From contig NZ_JAGHZS010000010.1 in NCBI RefSeq assembly GCF_017745275.1, forward strand, positions 434,001-498,000: a stretch of 64,000 bases of DNA. The letters run 5' to 3'. The notes under the pieces were generated by a model that searched no databases, was not told the origin of the DNA, and worked only from the letters and a program-made list of their open reading frames with translations. The DNA comes from Chitinophaga sp. GTDB lineage: Bacteria; Bacteroidota; Bacteroidia; Chitinophagales; Chitinophagaceae. This document shows, piece after piece, positions 17,071-24,505 of this stretch (position 1 is the first letter of the stretch; every line of letters starts with the position of its first letter). The position numbers were made by a program, and so were the translations under genes.

Positions 17071-17446
17071 TGGAGAGTTTCAAAGCCTGCGCTAGTCGCG
17101 GGCTTTGTTGTTTTGGTCTATTTGTTAGTCTATCAAAGTGCGATTGCGCTGTTTCGGTTTACTTAGTTTTATTCGGGTTGACTTGTCTATACTAAAATAC
17201 AATATTTAGTTTTAGAAATTTGCGTTAATCTCGGTTTTAGTTTTTTATTGTAGTTGTTGGAACTAGGACCATAGAAAGTATATAATCAAGAGGAGATGCA
17301 AATAGTTTGCATCGCCTAGCGATAAGGTGAGCTGCCTTCCTCAGATGGAAGGATGGTATTATAGTCATTGTGGTATATTACTTAGGTCTATTTATATTGA
17401 TTTATTTGCTATATTTGGTACTGGTTTTTATTATCCTGCTTGAAGA
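17071..17446. other. Left end of the island, non-coding
   Basis: It holds a stem-loop AAAGCC...GGCTTT at 17082-17106 that can terminate the tRNA transcript. A 25-bp sequence at 17116-17140 contains GTCTAT twice and recurs with two changes near the right end (29338-29362); it is a candidate recombinase arm site. The block 17063-17201 recurs at 32752-32890 and, weaker, at 18645-18752. The rest up to the PIN gene shows no gene. Confidence 0.6.
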
Positions 17447-18208
17447 ATGAAAATACTGATTGATACTAATATATATTTTGATTTTTATCGCTCTACTAAT
17501 GAGGGGCTAAATTTATTGACTGAAATTCTGGAGAAAAGTGAACATATTATTCTTACCGACCAGATAATTCAGGAATTTGAGCGCGGAAGAGAAAAGGTAA
17601 TCAGAGACGTTCAAAAAAATTTCGATAAGGAGTCTCAGCTCGAAAATTTTTCTTCTTCATTTTTGCAGGACTATCCAGGGTTTAAAGAGTTAATCGCTAT
17701 TCAGAATGAGTACAAAACTAAGCGAAATGAAATTACAGCATACATTCGTGAGATCTTAGTAGACCCTTCAAAGGACAAAGTTGCTACAGCCTTTAAACAA
17801 CTGACTGATGAAGCGGTTAAGAATGATAGATTGCTGTATACAACTGATGAAATAATAGCCAAGGCTCAAAAAAGGAAACTAATTGGTAATCCTCCAAGTA
17901 GTGACAAATATTCAATAGGAGATGAGATCAATTGGGAAATTATCTTAAGCAATTTAAAAGAAGATATCATTCTTGTTGGAAGAGATAATACATACAACGA
18001 TAACTTCAGTTTTCTACGTAAGGATTTTCATAGAGGAACCGGTCGATTGATTTATAGTAAGACCACCAAAATTACAGATGCTTTCCAACAGATCGGGGTC
18101 CATCTGTCAAAAGCGCTTGTAGATGCGGAAGAAGAGTTAATAAAGACGATTAAAGATTCAGGTTTTGCTGAATATTGGAAAAGGAAGGATAAATCGGAAG
18201 GCGAATAG
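17447..18208 (+). CDS. PIN-domain protein (DUF4935-like)
   Basis: This 253-residue cytoplasmic protein has a PIN-type nuclease fold at the N-terminus: MKILIDTNIYFDF gives the first acidic residue, QEFERG the second, and GDEINWEIIL and LVGRDNT the later acidic positions. The arrangement fits the DUF4935 group, longer than VapC toxins. No antitoxin gene precedes it. It probably cleaves RNA. It occupies the left edge of the island, between the attachment site and a YegP gene, and may be an accessory defence or toxin gene. Confidence 0.7.
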   Translation: MKILIDTNIYFDFYRSTNEGLNLLTEILEKSEHIILTDQIIQEFERGREKVIRDVQKNFDKESQLENFSSSFLQDYPGFKELIAIQNEYKTKRNEITAYIREILVDPSKDKVATAFKQLTDEAVKNDRLLYTTDEIIAKAQKRKLIGNPPSSDKYSIGDEINWEIILSNLKEDIILVGRDNTYNDNFSFLRKDFHRGTGRLIYSKTTKITDAFQQIGVHLSKALVDAEEELIKTIKDSGFAEYWKRKDKSEGE

Positions 18209-18272
18209 CATTAGTTTTCGCAAGTTATCTTGGAATTTTGAAAAATAAACATCATCCGTATAGGATTATCAC

Positions 18273-18602
18273 ATGGGGAAATTTGTAATTAAGAGAAGCC
18301 AGAATAATCAATATTATTTCAATTTAAAAGCGGATAATGGCATGATTATTCTTTCTAGTGAAATGTATAGCAATAGAGCTGCTTGCGATAATGGCATTGC
18401 ATCTGTTAAGACAAATGCCGTAAATGATTCACGATATGATAAACTAGCCTCACTTAGGGGGGCGTTTTATTTCAATCTCAAAGCAGGCAATGGACAAGTT
18501 ATTGGAACTAGTGAGATGTATACAACTGAAAGTGCACGGGATAATGGAATTAATTCTGTTAAAGCCAATGCGCCAAATGCGCCTGTTGAATCTGAGGCAT
18601 AA
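18273..18602 (+). CDS. YegP family (DUF1508) protein, copy 1
   Basis: The product has 109 residues made of two repeats of about 50 residues, each with the YYFNLKAxNGQ / SEMYxxxxAxxNGIxSVK pattern characteristic of DUF1508. YegP proteins are small and cytoplasmic; their function is unknown. A close paralogue is at 22901-23227 on the opposite strand. This copy is followed directly by an internal copy of the island's end, so it may have arrived with the PIN gene in a separate insertion. Confidence 0.85.
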   Translation: MGKFVIKRSQNNQYYFNLKADNGMIILSSEMYSNRAACDNGIASVKTNAVNDSRYDKLASLRGAFYFNLKAGNGQVIGTSEMYTTESARDNGINSVKANAPNAPVESEA

Positions 18603-18644
18603 CGATTTGCTACGAGTTGACTCAGTATGTTGTCCTAAGAAGAT

Positions 18645-18752
18645 TGATCACAATGAAAATTTTAAACCTGCGCGCTGCGCGGGTTTTTGTTTTTTGTCTA
18701 TTAGGTCGCGAATTCGCGTTAGGGGTTATTTAGTTTTATACAGATAACTTTT
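18645..18752 (+). repeat. Internal degenerate copy of the island left end
   Basis: TGATCAC (18645-18651) is followed by a CCTGCGC stem-loop with T-run (18664-18688), then GTCTATTAG and TTTAGTTTTAT, in the same order as at 17064-17187. This matches the left end over about 100 bp with many changes. It probably marks the border of an older or inner element, and its stem-loop can terminate the YegP transcript. Confidence 0.6.
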
Positions 18753-18829
18753 CGCCTTTATTCCACAAATTTTTTAAGTCAATCCTGTATATATTTATTG
18801 CCCTTCAGAGATGAAGGCTTCCAGAGAAA

Positions 18830-19492
18830 TTAAACGGTCAAATAGCGGGGAGATGATATTATTATTTTAAAATAATAATCCAATTCTTCATTAGTAAACT
18901 GGCTTAATATTCGGAATGCCTCTCGATGACATTTTCTGTATTTACTTCCACTACCACAGAAACATTCACTTACACGCGATGGTTCCTTTCTCTGTGAAAT
19001 ATAAATCAGTCCTTTTGCTATTTCGGTGTAACTACTGGTTTTGAAAACATCTTCAAAGAACTCAATATTACCCTGTGTGCCATGTGAACGTTCATTGAGG
19101 AAATATCCATTGAGCTCCCGGAACTTTTGATTAAAGAAGTATGGGATTACTTCATTTTTAATGAAACTGGCTAAAGTAATCCCATTCCTGCAAAGGAGAA
19201 TCTCTTCAGGAATTGATTTTATGCAACAGTGACCATCCGAAAAGACATGCCAGTCAATATTTATAGGTAGTCTGTTGCCAACTTCAAACACATGAGGAAA
19301 TCGTAAAGGGTAACTATCTGTCGGACTGATTCTGATTTTGTAACTATCTAGCAGATTACCTTTTTGGTCAATCAATTTCAATACCCCAATGACAAGAGGT
19401 ATACCATTCTCGTCTTCTGAATAGCTCAAGTCTGGGAATTCTCTATTGATGGTGATAGCCTCTTGTTTAAATATTACAATTCCGTTGCTCAT
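18830..19492 (-). CDS. CBASS E2-like conjugating protein with SEC-C zinc motif
   Basis: The ATG at 19490-19492 overlaps the cyclase stop (ATGA); the product has 220 residues. Residues about 20-110 follow the ubiquitin-conjugating E2 pattern: Y-P-L-R-F-P-H-V-F, then the active-site segment SDGHCCIKSI with Cys90 as likely catalytic residue (Cys89 adjacent). Residues 177-189 form a SEC-C motif (CFCGSG...KCH). Known short type II CBASS operons carry an E2-only protein, without E1 or deconjugase, that acts on the cyclase. The operon position and motifs support that role here. What the SEC-C tail binds is unknown. No E1-like or JAB gene is visible in the island. Confidence 0.8.
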   Translation of the reverse strand: MSNGIVIFKQEAITINREFPDLSYSEDENGIPLVIGVLKLIDQKGNLLDSYKIRISPTDSYPLRFPHVFEVGNRLPINIDWHVFSDGHCCIKSIPEEILLCRNGITLASFIKNEVIPYFFNQKFRELNGYFLNERSHGTQGNIEFFEDVFKTSSYTEIAKGLIYISQRKEPSRVSECFCGSGSKYRKCHREAFRILSQFTNEELDYYFKIIISSPRYLTV

Positions 19493-20430
19493 TCTCCCCA
19501 AGGATTTGAAGTTATGGCACCAATTGCCGCTGCAGATCGTAATTTTGAATCTTCTTTTTTGTCTTCACCTTCGGGAAACCGGTCACCGAGATGTTTACGC
19601 CAAAGTTTACTTGCTTTAAACTGATTATCTTCTTTAATTGCTTTTTCAGCATCTTCCAAGAATTCGTTTAAAGCGGTGCGGAAATTTTCTTTTCTTGTTT
19701 TGTCATAATCCGCAAATAGATCGTCATTTGGAACCGCTGGCACAATACATTCAAATTTTGTATTGAGAGCCTTTTTTATTTCATTCAAAATATCTTTAAG
19801 TGTAATATCGTCCCTGTCATTCAATACAATCTTATCTTTCGCATTGGCGGCTAGAATACTCATTGCTAAACCACTTGGCATCTTGTTACGTTTATTATCA
19901 CACCATCCCTTAAGGTATTTTATATTCCGAATGAGTCGCCCCTCTTTATCTTTCTTTTTGTTAATCCAATCTACCATTGCCTTAGGATCACTGTCTTCCC
20001 ATCCATTTCCCTTTACCGCAAGCTGATATTCTTTACCATCAACTTTATAATATACCGGGTTATCGATTTCATAATCGTGGGAAAAAATATTCCGTATGCA
20101 CTTTTTGCGATGCTCTGGGGTAGCGTCCGTATAGCCGTTAACGGCATCCCAAACCCACCCTTGAAGTGTGGTTGCGGCAACATCAGGTTCCCGGAAAAAG
20201 TAAACACCGTCATCCAGATCACAAATGTCATCTTTGGTTCTTATACCTGATTTCATTTTATACGAACCCTGTATATAGAATTTAGGTTCATACTCAGGGT
20301 GATTTTCTTTAAAATATTTTCGGATTCTACTTCGTAACCCATTTTTAGAGTTCATCATTTTATCCTTCTTCGCTTTACCGATAGATATTTCTTCATGGAA
20401 GCTTTGGAATAAGCCGTGACAATCTGCCAT
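19489..20430 (-). CDS. CBASS cyclic-dinucleotide synthase (DncV-like CD-NTase)
   Basis: This 313-residue nucleotidyltransferase has FYIQGSYKMKSG (Gly55-Ser56), the metal-binding DLDDG (Asp71, Asp73) and a third acidic strand YEIDNPVYY (Asp123). DncV-like enzymes make 3'3'-cGAMP on phage infection. Pairing with a patatin effector fits cGAMP signalling, though the nucleotide product is inferred. It is shorter than Vibrio DncV. The C-terminus reads SNPWGE: a penultimate glycine with one extra residue, of interest because type II CBASS conjugation uses the cyclase C-terminus. It is 11 bp after the phospholipase gene and overlaps the E2 gene by 4 bp. Confidence 0.88.
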   Translation of the reverse strand: MADCHGLFQSFHEEISIGKAKKDKMMNSKNGLRSRIRKYFKENHPEYEPKFYIQGSYKMKSGIRTKDDICDLDDGVYFFREPDVAATTLQGWVWDAVNGYTDATPEHRKKCIRNIFSHDYEIDNPVYYKVDGKEYQLAVKGNGWEDSDPKAMVDWINKKKDKEGRLIRNIKYLKGWCDNKRNKMPSGLAMSILAANAKDKIVLNDRDDITLKDILNEIKKALNTKFECIVPAVPNDDLFADYDKTRKENFRTALNEFLEDAEKAIKEDNQFKASKLWRKHLGDRFPEGEDKKEDSKLRSAAAIGAITSNPWGE

Positions 20431-20441
20431 AGTTGTTAGTT

Positions 20442-21467
20442 TTAATTTTTTAAAAGAGTTATGATTTTATGAACATAATTTTTGGACAATTCATCTCCAA
20501 TAGCTTCTAATCTTTGCAGGTCTTTTTTTTCGGAAGCATTAAGATCAATGGTGTCCCCCCCTAGGTCATACTGAACGCGCAGATAATCGAAATCATTATT
20601 TTGTCTGGCCGCAATCCTTTTTATGAAGGCGATATACTGTTCTGTTATTTGCGCCTGACTATCTAATATGATATCCAATAATCTCGGTTGGGGAAATAGC
20701 CAATACCATATGTCTTTGGGCTTCCATCCAGTTTTGATAACGTGTCTTCCCTTTCCAGTACCGAGCGATAATAGTCTGATATCGGAAAATTCATATCCTA
20801 ATTTTTCGGTAGCTTCTAATATGCCGATTAGGGAAGGGTTATTGGCAAATATTCCTCCATCAATCATATTCACATTAATACCACTCCCATGTTCGTTTGA
20901 GAAGCGAAACGTATGCGGAGGAAAGTAAACTGGCGCTGAAGCACTGGAAAGAGCTACTTCATGTGCCGGCAGCTTGTAGTCCCTAATATATTCTTCGTGG
21001 TGCTTGGTCTTTAAAACATTTATCTGTCCATCGTTTCCATTAAAAACAGGAATACAAATATTTGTCTTCAAATCATTTATTAAAGGAGGTATACCATTGT
21101 TTGCAGCGGCAAATACTTCTTCAAGTTTTTTGCGTAAACTTTTGTTGCTATAAATGGATGTTATAATAGCTCTGCTTTTCCGTGGAATTATCCTCAGATA
21201 CCATTTAGGGAATATTGCTTTTGCATTTTCCCTGTAAAATTCCACTAAATCACCAGCGGGGATACCGAGGGAAATGGCAATAGCTAGAATAGCTCCGGTA
21301 GAAGTTCCACAGATAAGATTGAAATGCTCATGAAACTTTTTGTCAGGATCAGTCCGTTTTAATTCTCTTTCCAGGTCAGATAGTACTTTTGCCGGGATTA
21401 AACCACGTATGCCACCACCATCGATAGAAAGTATTGTAAACTTTTTCTTTTTTTCGGTCATTGTCAT
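20442..21467 (-). CDS. CBASS effector: patatin-like phospholipase (CapV-like)
   Basis: The product has 341 residues with all patatin landmarks: oxyanion loop DGGGIRG (residues 16-22), nucleophile elbow GTSTG (Ser56) and catalytic DGG (Asp203). CapV phospholipases are switched on by cGAMP and degrade the inner membrane, killing the infected cell before phage release. There is no signal peptide, so the enzyme reaches the membrane from the cytoplasm. The gene lies 6 bp after the DUF2188 gene and 11 bp before the cyclase in one leftward operon. Confidence 0.92.
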   Translation of the reverse strand: MTMTEKKKKFTILSIDGGGIRGLIPAKVLSDLERELKRTDPDKKFHEHFNLICGTSTGAILAIAISLGIPAGDLVEFYRENAKAIFPKWYLRIIPRKSRAIITSIYSNKSLRKKLEEVFAAANNGIPPLINDLKTNICIPVFNGNDGQINVLKTKHHEEYIRDYKLPAHEVALSSASAPVYFPPHTFRFSNEHGSGINVNMIDGGIFANNPSLIGILEATEKLGYEFSDIRLLSLGTGKGRHVIKTGWKPKDIWYWLFPQPRLLDIILDSQAQITEQYIAFIKRIAARQNNDFDYLRVQYDLGGDTIDLNASEKKDLQRLEAIGDELSKNYVHKIITLLKN

Positions 21468-21473
21468 TCTGAT

Positions 21474-21698
21474 TTAGCCTTTTGGAGGGTATTGATCATT
21501 CCCATAACTGTTCTTTTCACGAATTTTACCATTCTGCCCGTGAATGAGAAGCTCGGCTCTGCTATTCTGTGCTTTTTCCCTACCATATTCAATAGCTTGC
21601 TTTTGGGTGTCGAAATTTTTGCTGTTTTTCTCATTCCCTTCAACTCTTACGCCCCAACCACCGGGATTTGGGACAACATGTACATTTTTTTTACTCAT
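21474..21698 (-). CDS. DUF2188 small protein, first gene of the CBASS operon
   Basis: The product has 74 residues. The pattern VHVVPNPGGWGVRVEG, followed by FDTQKQAIEYGREKA and a C-terminal ELLIHGQNGKIREKNSYG, is the DUF2188 fold. Proteins of this family are widespread and have no assigned function. It is only 6 bp upstream of the phospholipase gene and directly downstream of the shared operator region, so it is very likely cotranscribed with CBASS. Whether it modulates the system or is a passenger cannot be judged. Confidence 0.85.
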   Translation of the reverse strand: MSKKNVHVVPNPGGWGVRVEGNEKNSKNFDTQKQAIEYGREKAQNSRAELLIHGQNGKIREKNSYGNDQYPPKG

Positions 21699-21731
21699 AT
21701 GTATTGTATTTATCAGTTTTAGTCTTAGATT

Positions 21732-21810
21732 TGTTGCATATATAAGACAATAAGATTGGCTGTTGCATCAAAGATACAGATATTTATCAATGTTGCATAA
21801 GTGCAACATT
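21732..21810. promoter_or_regulatory. Divergent promoter with a three-unit operator array
   Basis: TGTTGCAT occurs at 21732-21739, 21761-21768 and 21791-21798, that is every 29-30 bp. The last forms a perfect palindrome AATGTTGCA-taag-TGCAACATT (21789-21810). On the minus strand a TATCTTTG -7 box (21769-21776) would drive the CBASS operon, and the palindrome is centred where its -33 element should be. Binding by the adjacent XRE repressor would block transcription. Confidence 0.7.
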
Positions 21811-21835
21811 GTTTTATTAATAAAAAGTTATTAAC

Positions 21836-22171
21836 ATGCAATCAACACTCAATACGGAGCTTTTAGCAGGAATGCTTAAAAGCAAACGGGCGAATAAAGG
21901 ATTGAGGGCCATTGCTGATGAGATTGGTGGGGTTAGTGCTGCTACGCTTTCGAGAATTGAACAAGGGAAAGTTCCCGATGTCGATACTTTTATAAAAATT
22001 TGTAAGTGGTTACAAGTATCAACAGATTCTTTTATTATTTCTAACACTGAAACAAGTCCAGTATCTAACAGGGAACAGGTTGTTGCTCACTTAAGAGCAG
22101 AAAGAGAATTAAGTACAGATACGGTTAATATGCTAATTAAAATGATTGATCTGGCATACTCTTCAAAATAA
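21836..22171 (+). CDS. XRE-family repressor, CapH-like
   Basis: The product has 111 residues. A lambda-repressor-type helix-turn-helix spans about residues 10-60 (LRAIADEIGGVSAATLSRIEQGKVPD), followed by a helical C-terminal tail that could dimerise and hold the cleavage site. It is divergent from the CBASS operon and 6 bp before a metallopeptidase gene. This arrangement matches CapH/CapP regulators, in which the repressor holds CBASS off until the peptidase cleaves it after DNA damage. The role is inferred from context. Confidence 0.8.
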   Translation: MQSTLNTELLAGMLKSKRANKGLRAIADEIGGVSAATLSRIEQGKVPDVDTFIKICKWLQVSTDSFIISNTETSPVSNREQVVAHLRAERELSTDTVNMLIKMIDLAYSSK

Positions 22172-22177
22172 TAAGTA

Positions 22178-22768
22178 TTGGCACCCAAAAAAATTCTAAA
22201 ACGTGGTTTCCCCGCACAAGCAGAGCAACTGGCTATCGAGTATAGGGATAAGCTGAAACTCCACGCGTGCGCGCCAATTTGTGCTTTTAAGCTCGCAGAA
22301 CATTTAAGGATACCGATTTATAGTGCCACAGAATTTTTAACATTACAGCACGAACGGGACCATCTTTCGGGAACAAATGGAAGTGATTGTGGCTGGAGTG
22401 CCCTAACAATGACTACAGGAGCCGGGAATAGGATAATTATACATAACCCATTTCACTCAGCCCCCCGGCAACAAAGTAACATAATGCACGAATTGGCGCA
22501 TATAATCTGTGGACATGAAGTCGATGAAGCAATCCGTGATATTCCACTTCCTTTTGGTATGAGACATTTTGATGAAGTTCAAGAAGAGGAAGCAAAATGT
22601 CTTGGAGCTACCCTGCAACTTCCCAAACCTGGTTTGTTATGGTCCCTAAAGCGGAGTATGAGCCAATCCGACATAGCTACCCATTTTAATGCAAGTGTTG
22701 AGATGGTTGCGTATAGATTAAATATCAGTGGGGCGGCAAAACAGTCCTACTACATGAGAAGAAGGTGA
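22178..22768 (+). CDS. ImmA/IrrE-family metallopeptidase, CapP-like
   Basis: The frame starts with TTG at 22178; the N-terminus APKKILKRGFPAQAEQLA aligns well with the family, so a TTG start 6 bp after the repressor stop is accepted. The product has 196 residues with the zinc motif HELAH (104-108) and a downstream acidic EEEAKCLGATLQLP helix supplying the third ligand. The C-terminal part has an ImmA-like helical region. ImmA/IrrE proteases cleave XRE repressors on stress signals, in the CapP case single-stranded DNA. It probably relieves repression of the CBASS operon. Confidence 0.82.
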   Translation: MAPKKILKRGFPAQAEQLAIEYRDKLKLHACAPICAFKLAEHLRIPIYSATEFLTLQHERDHLSGTNGSDCGWSALTMTTGAGNRIIIHNPFHSAPRQQSNIMHELAHIICGHEVDEAIRDIPLPFGMRHFDEVQEEEAKCLGATLQLPKPGLLWSLKRSMSQSDIATHFNASVEMVAYRLNISGAAKQSYYMRRR

Positions 22769-22828
22769 ATATAGGCTTTTGTTAGTAAAGTCAGGATAGC
22801 TGTTATTATACAAACTCAAATTGTAGCA

Positions 22829-22891
22829 ATTTGCAATAAAGAAATTGCAAATAAAAATAAGAGGCAAGGCTGATAGAATAAGGCTTGCCTC
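22829..22891. terminator. Convergent terminator region
   Basis: There are two stem-loops: ATTTGCAAT/ATTGCAAAT (22829-22852) and GAGGCAAG/CTTGCCTC (22861-22891). They separate the peptidase gene from the convergent YegP gene. Confidence 0.6.
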
Positions 22892-22900
22892 TATAATGTA

Positions 22901-23227
22901 TTAATCTTCTATAACACTGGCCCCAGGTGCATTTTTTTTCACAGATTCAATTCCATTATCACGTCCAGCGGTGCCTTCATACATTTCGCTAGTTCCAATT
23001 ACCTGCCCATTTGAAGCTTTTAAGTTGAAGTAATATTGCCCATTTTTAGCGGTTAGTTTTTCGTAGCGGCTATCATTAGGCGCGTTTGTTTTAACCGAAT
23101 CAATGCCATTGTTACAAGCCGCTTTGGTGGTATACATTTCACTTGATAGAATGGTTTGTCCATTCTCAGCTTTCAAGTTAAAATAGTGTTGTCCGTCTTT
23201 TGCTGTTTTGATGTGGAACTTGCCCAT
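22901..23227 (-). CDS. YegP family (DUF1508) protein, copy 2
   Basis: The product has 108 residues in two DUF1508 repeats, each with YYFNLKAxNGQ (HYFNLKA in the first) and SEMYxxxxxxxNGIxSVK. It is very similar to the protein at 18273-18602, so they are recent paralogues or came from related elements. The two copies stand on either side of the CBASS and regulator genes and point towards them. Function unknown. Confidence 0.85.
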   Translation of the reverse strand: MGKFHIKTAKDGQHYFNLKAENGQTILSSEMYTTKAACNNGIDSVKTNAPNDSRYEKLTAKNGQYYFNLKASNGQVIGTSEMYEGTAGRDNGIESVKKNAPGASVIED

Positions 23228-23359
23228 AATGTTGTGGTGTTTTACAGAAATAATAGATTACCAGTAATGTAACTCTTTAATCAGTTAATTGTTCAATGGA
23301 AAATAATATATTTTTTTTATTTGCATGGATATTTTGTAAATTCAGGAAAAGGATATTGT

Positions 23360-24073
23360 ATGAGAAAGAATCTGCGGCGCCTGGCATCCTTTGCCATTTT
23401 CGATTTACCCCTTAATGCTGGATATATCCAGCTATTACTTCGCAACATTCAGAAGCAAGAATTGCGGGTTGTCTACAATTGGAATATTGAAGGAACACGA
23501 AGAAAGTTAATCGCTTATTATTGGTATAAGCATGTGCTTTGCCACTTTCTGATATTGTTTGGGATTGGGCTATTAATTATTTCGCCATTCAGTCCTTATT
23601 TTAATCTACTTTACTTGTCTGTACTATTTGTGATCGGAGCTATAAGTTTTGGTGTGGTCTATTTGTTTATCTATTTGCCTTTATTTTCCGTTTCTTTCCT
23701 ACCTCAACTAGAAACACTTATTGCGAACCATAAAAGTAAGCAAGTTGAAAAGCCTCAAACCAAAAGCGTTAAAACGCAATCTAAAATACCAGCCCTAACA
23801 GTTACCCTTTATATACTTCTCAAAACTGCGGGTGTTGAAAGAATTGCTTCCGATGCCTTTTCTGCCCAGATGTTAAACAGGTTAACCGGTGTGGATACAG
23901 ATAGCATTAAAGAAAACCTTCGAAGAATTATACACCCCAAAAATCTGACACCAAAGGAACGGGCGGAAGTAGTAAAGGGCATAACGGTTGCAAGGACTTA
24001 CTTTGAAAAATTGGGCCATCCGCCAGCTATTGGCCTACTAGATGAGTTGGAAAAGAAATTGGAGAAAGAATAG
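23360..24073 (+). CDS. Hypothetical membrane protein of the island
   Basis: The ATG at 23360 (MRKNLRRLASF) is preferred over a TTG at 23321. The product has 237 residues: two adjacent hydrophobic segments in the first half (HFLILFGIGLLIISP and LLYLSVLFVIGAISFG), then a hydrophilic linker and a helical C-terminal domain (VARTYFEKLGHPPAIGLLDEL). The C-terminal half resembles parts of proteins seen next to excisionase and mobilisation genes in Bacteroidota elements, but no named family is recognised. It lies upstream of the Xis-like gene. Confidence 0.6.
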   Translation: MRKNLRRLASFAIFDLPLNAGYIQLLLRNIQKQELRVVYNWNIEGTRRKLIAYYWYKHVLCHFLILFGIGLLIISPFSPYFNLLYLSVLFVIGAISFGVVYLFIYLPLFSVSFLPQLETLIANHKSKQVEKPQTKSVKTQSKIPALTVTLYILLKTAGVERIASDAFSAQMLNRLTGVDTDSIKENLRRIIHPKNLTPKERAEVVKGITVARTYFEKLGHPPAIGLLDELEKKLEKE

Positions 24074-24166
24074 TCTTCTTTTTGCTATAATGTGCCAATG
24101 TTAAGTATACTTGGTTTTTTTTAGCTTGCCTCCAAACGTATGTTTGTCAGCTAAAACAGTAAGTGT

Positions 24167-24505
24167 ATGAAAGAAAATGTGCAAATTGAAAAAGCTGTAA
24201 CCCCCATGTTGTTTCCCTTTGACCCCAACCAGTTTTGGCAACAGGTAAGGCTTATTATCCGGGAGGAAGTTACTAATCTGGAAAGTAATAGATCCACTCC
24301 ACCAGTCTATGAAACTCCTGGATTGACTTATAAGCCCCTTTTTAAGCTGGTAGAAGTCTGTAAACTATTTCAGGTTACCAAACCCACTATTTACAAGTGG
24401 ATTGAGCGCGGGAGGCTTAAACCTTACAAAATTGAATCTCGTCTTTTCTTTCTCTGGAACGACATTCAGCAATTATTACAACCCAAACAAGACAGTAAAG
24501 ATTAA
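24167..24505 (+). CDS. Helix-turn-helix excisionase-like protein
   Basis: The product has 112 residues. The C-terminal half is a MerR/Xis-type winged helix: FKLVEVCKLFQVTKPTIYKWIERGRLKPYKI, with the wing YKIESRLFFLW. Such proteins bend DNA at attachment sites or control mobilisation genes in Bacteroidota elements. It lies in the rightward gene block before mobC. The last codons (AAA GAT TAA) already belong to the first unit of the 34-bp hairpin array that follows. Confidence 0.8.
   Translation: MKENVQIEKAVTPMLFPFDPNQFWQQVRLIIREEVTNLESNRSTPPVYETPGLTYKPLFKLVEVCKLFQVTKPTIYKWIERGRLKPYKIESRLFFLWNDIQQLLQPKQDSKD

Noticed and set aside
17447..18602. PIN gene plus YegP gene as a toxin-antitoxin pair
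   Set aside because: The YegP gene is downstream and of a family not known as antitoxin, and the PIN protein is of the longer DUF4935 type; no evidence for neutralisation.
22178..22768. ImmA/IrrE gene as a phage lysogeny module
   Set aside because: No phage structural, replication or lysis genes are in the island; the pair is divergent from a CBASS operon, which fits CapH/CapP better.
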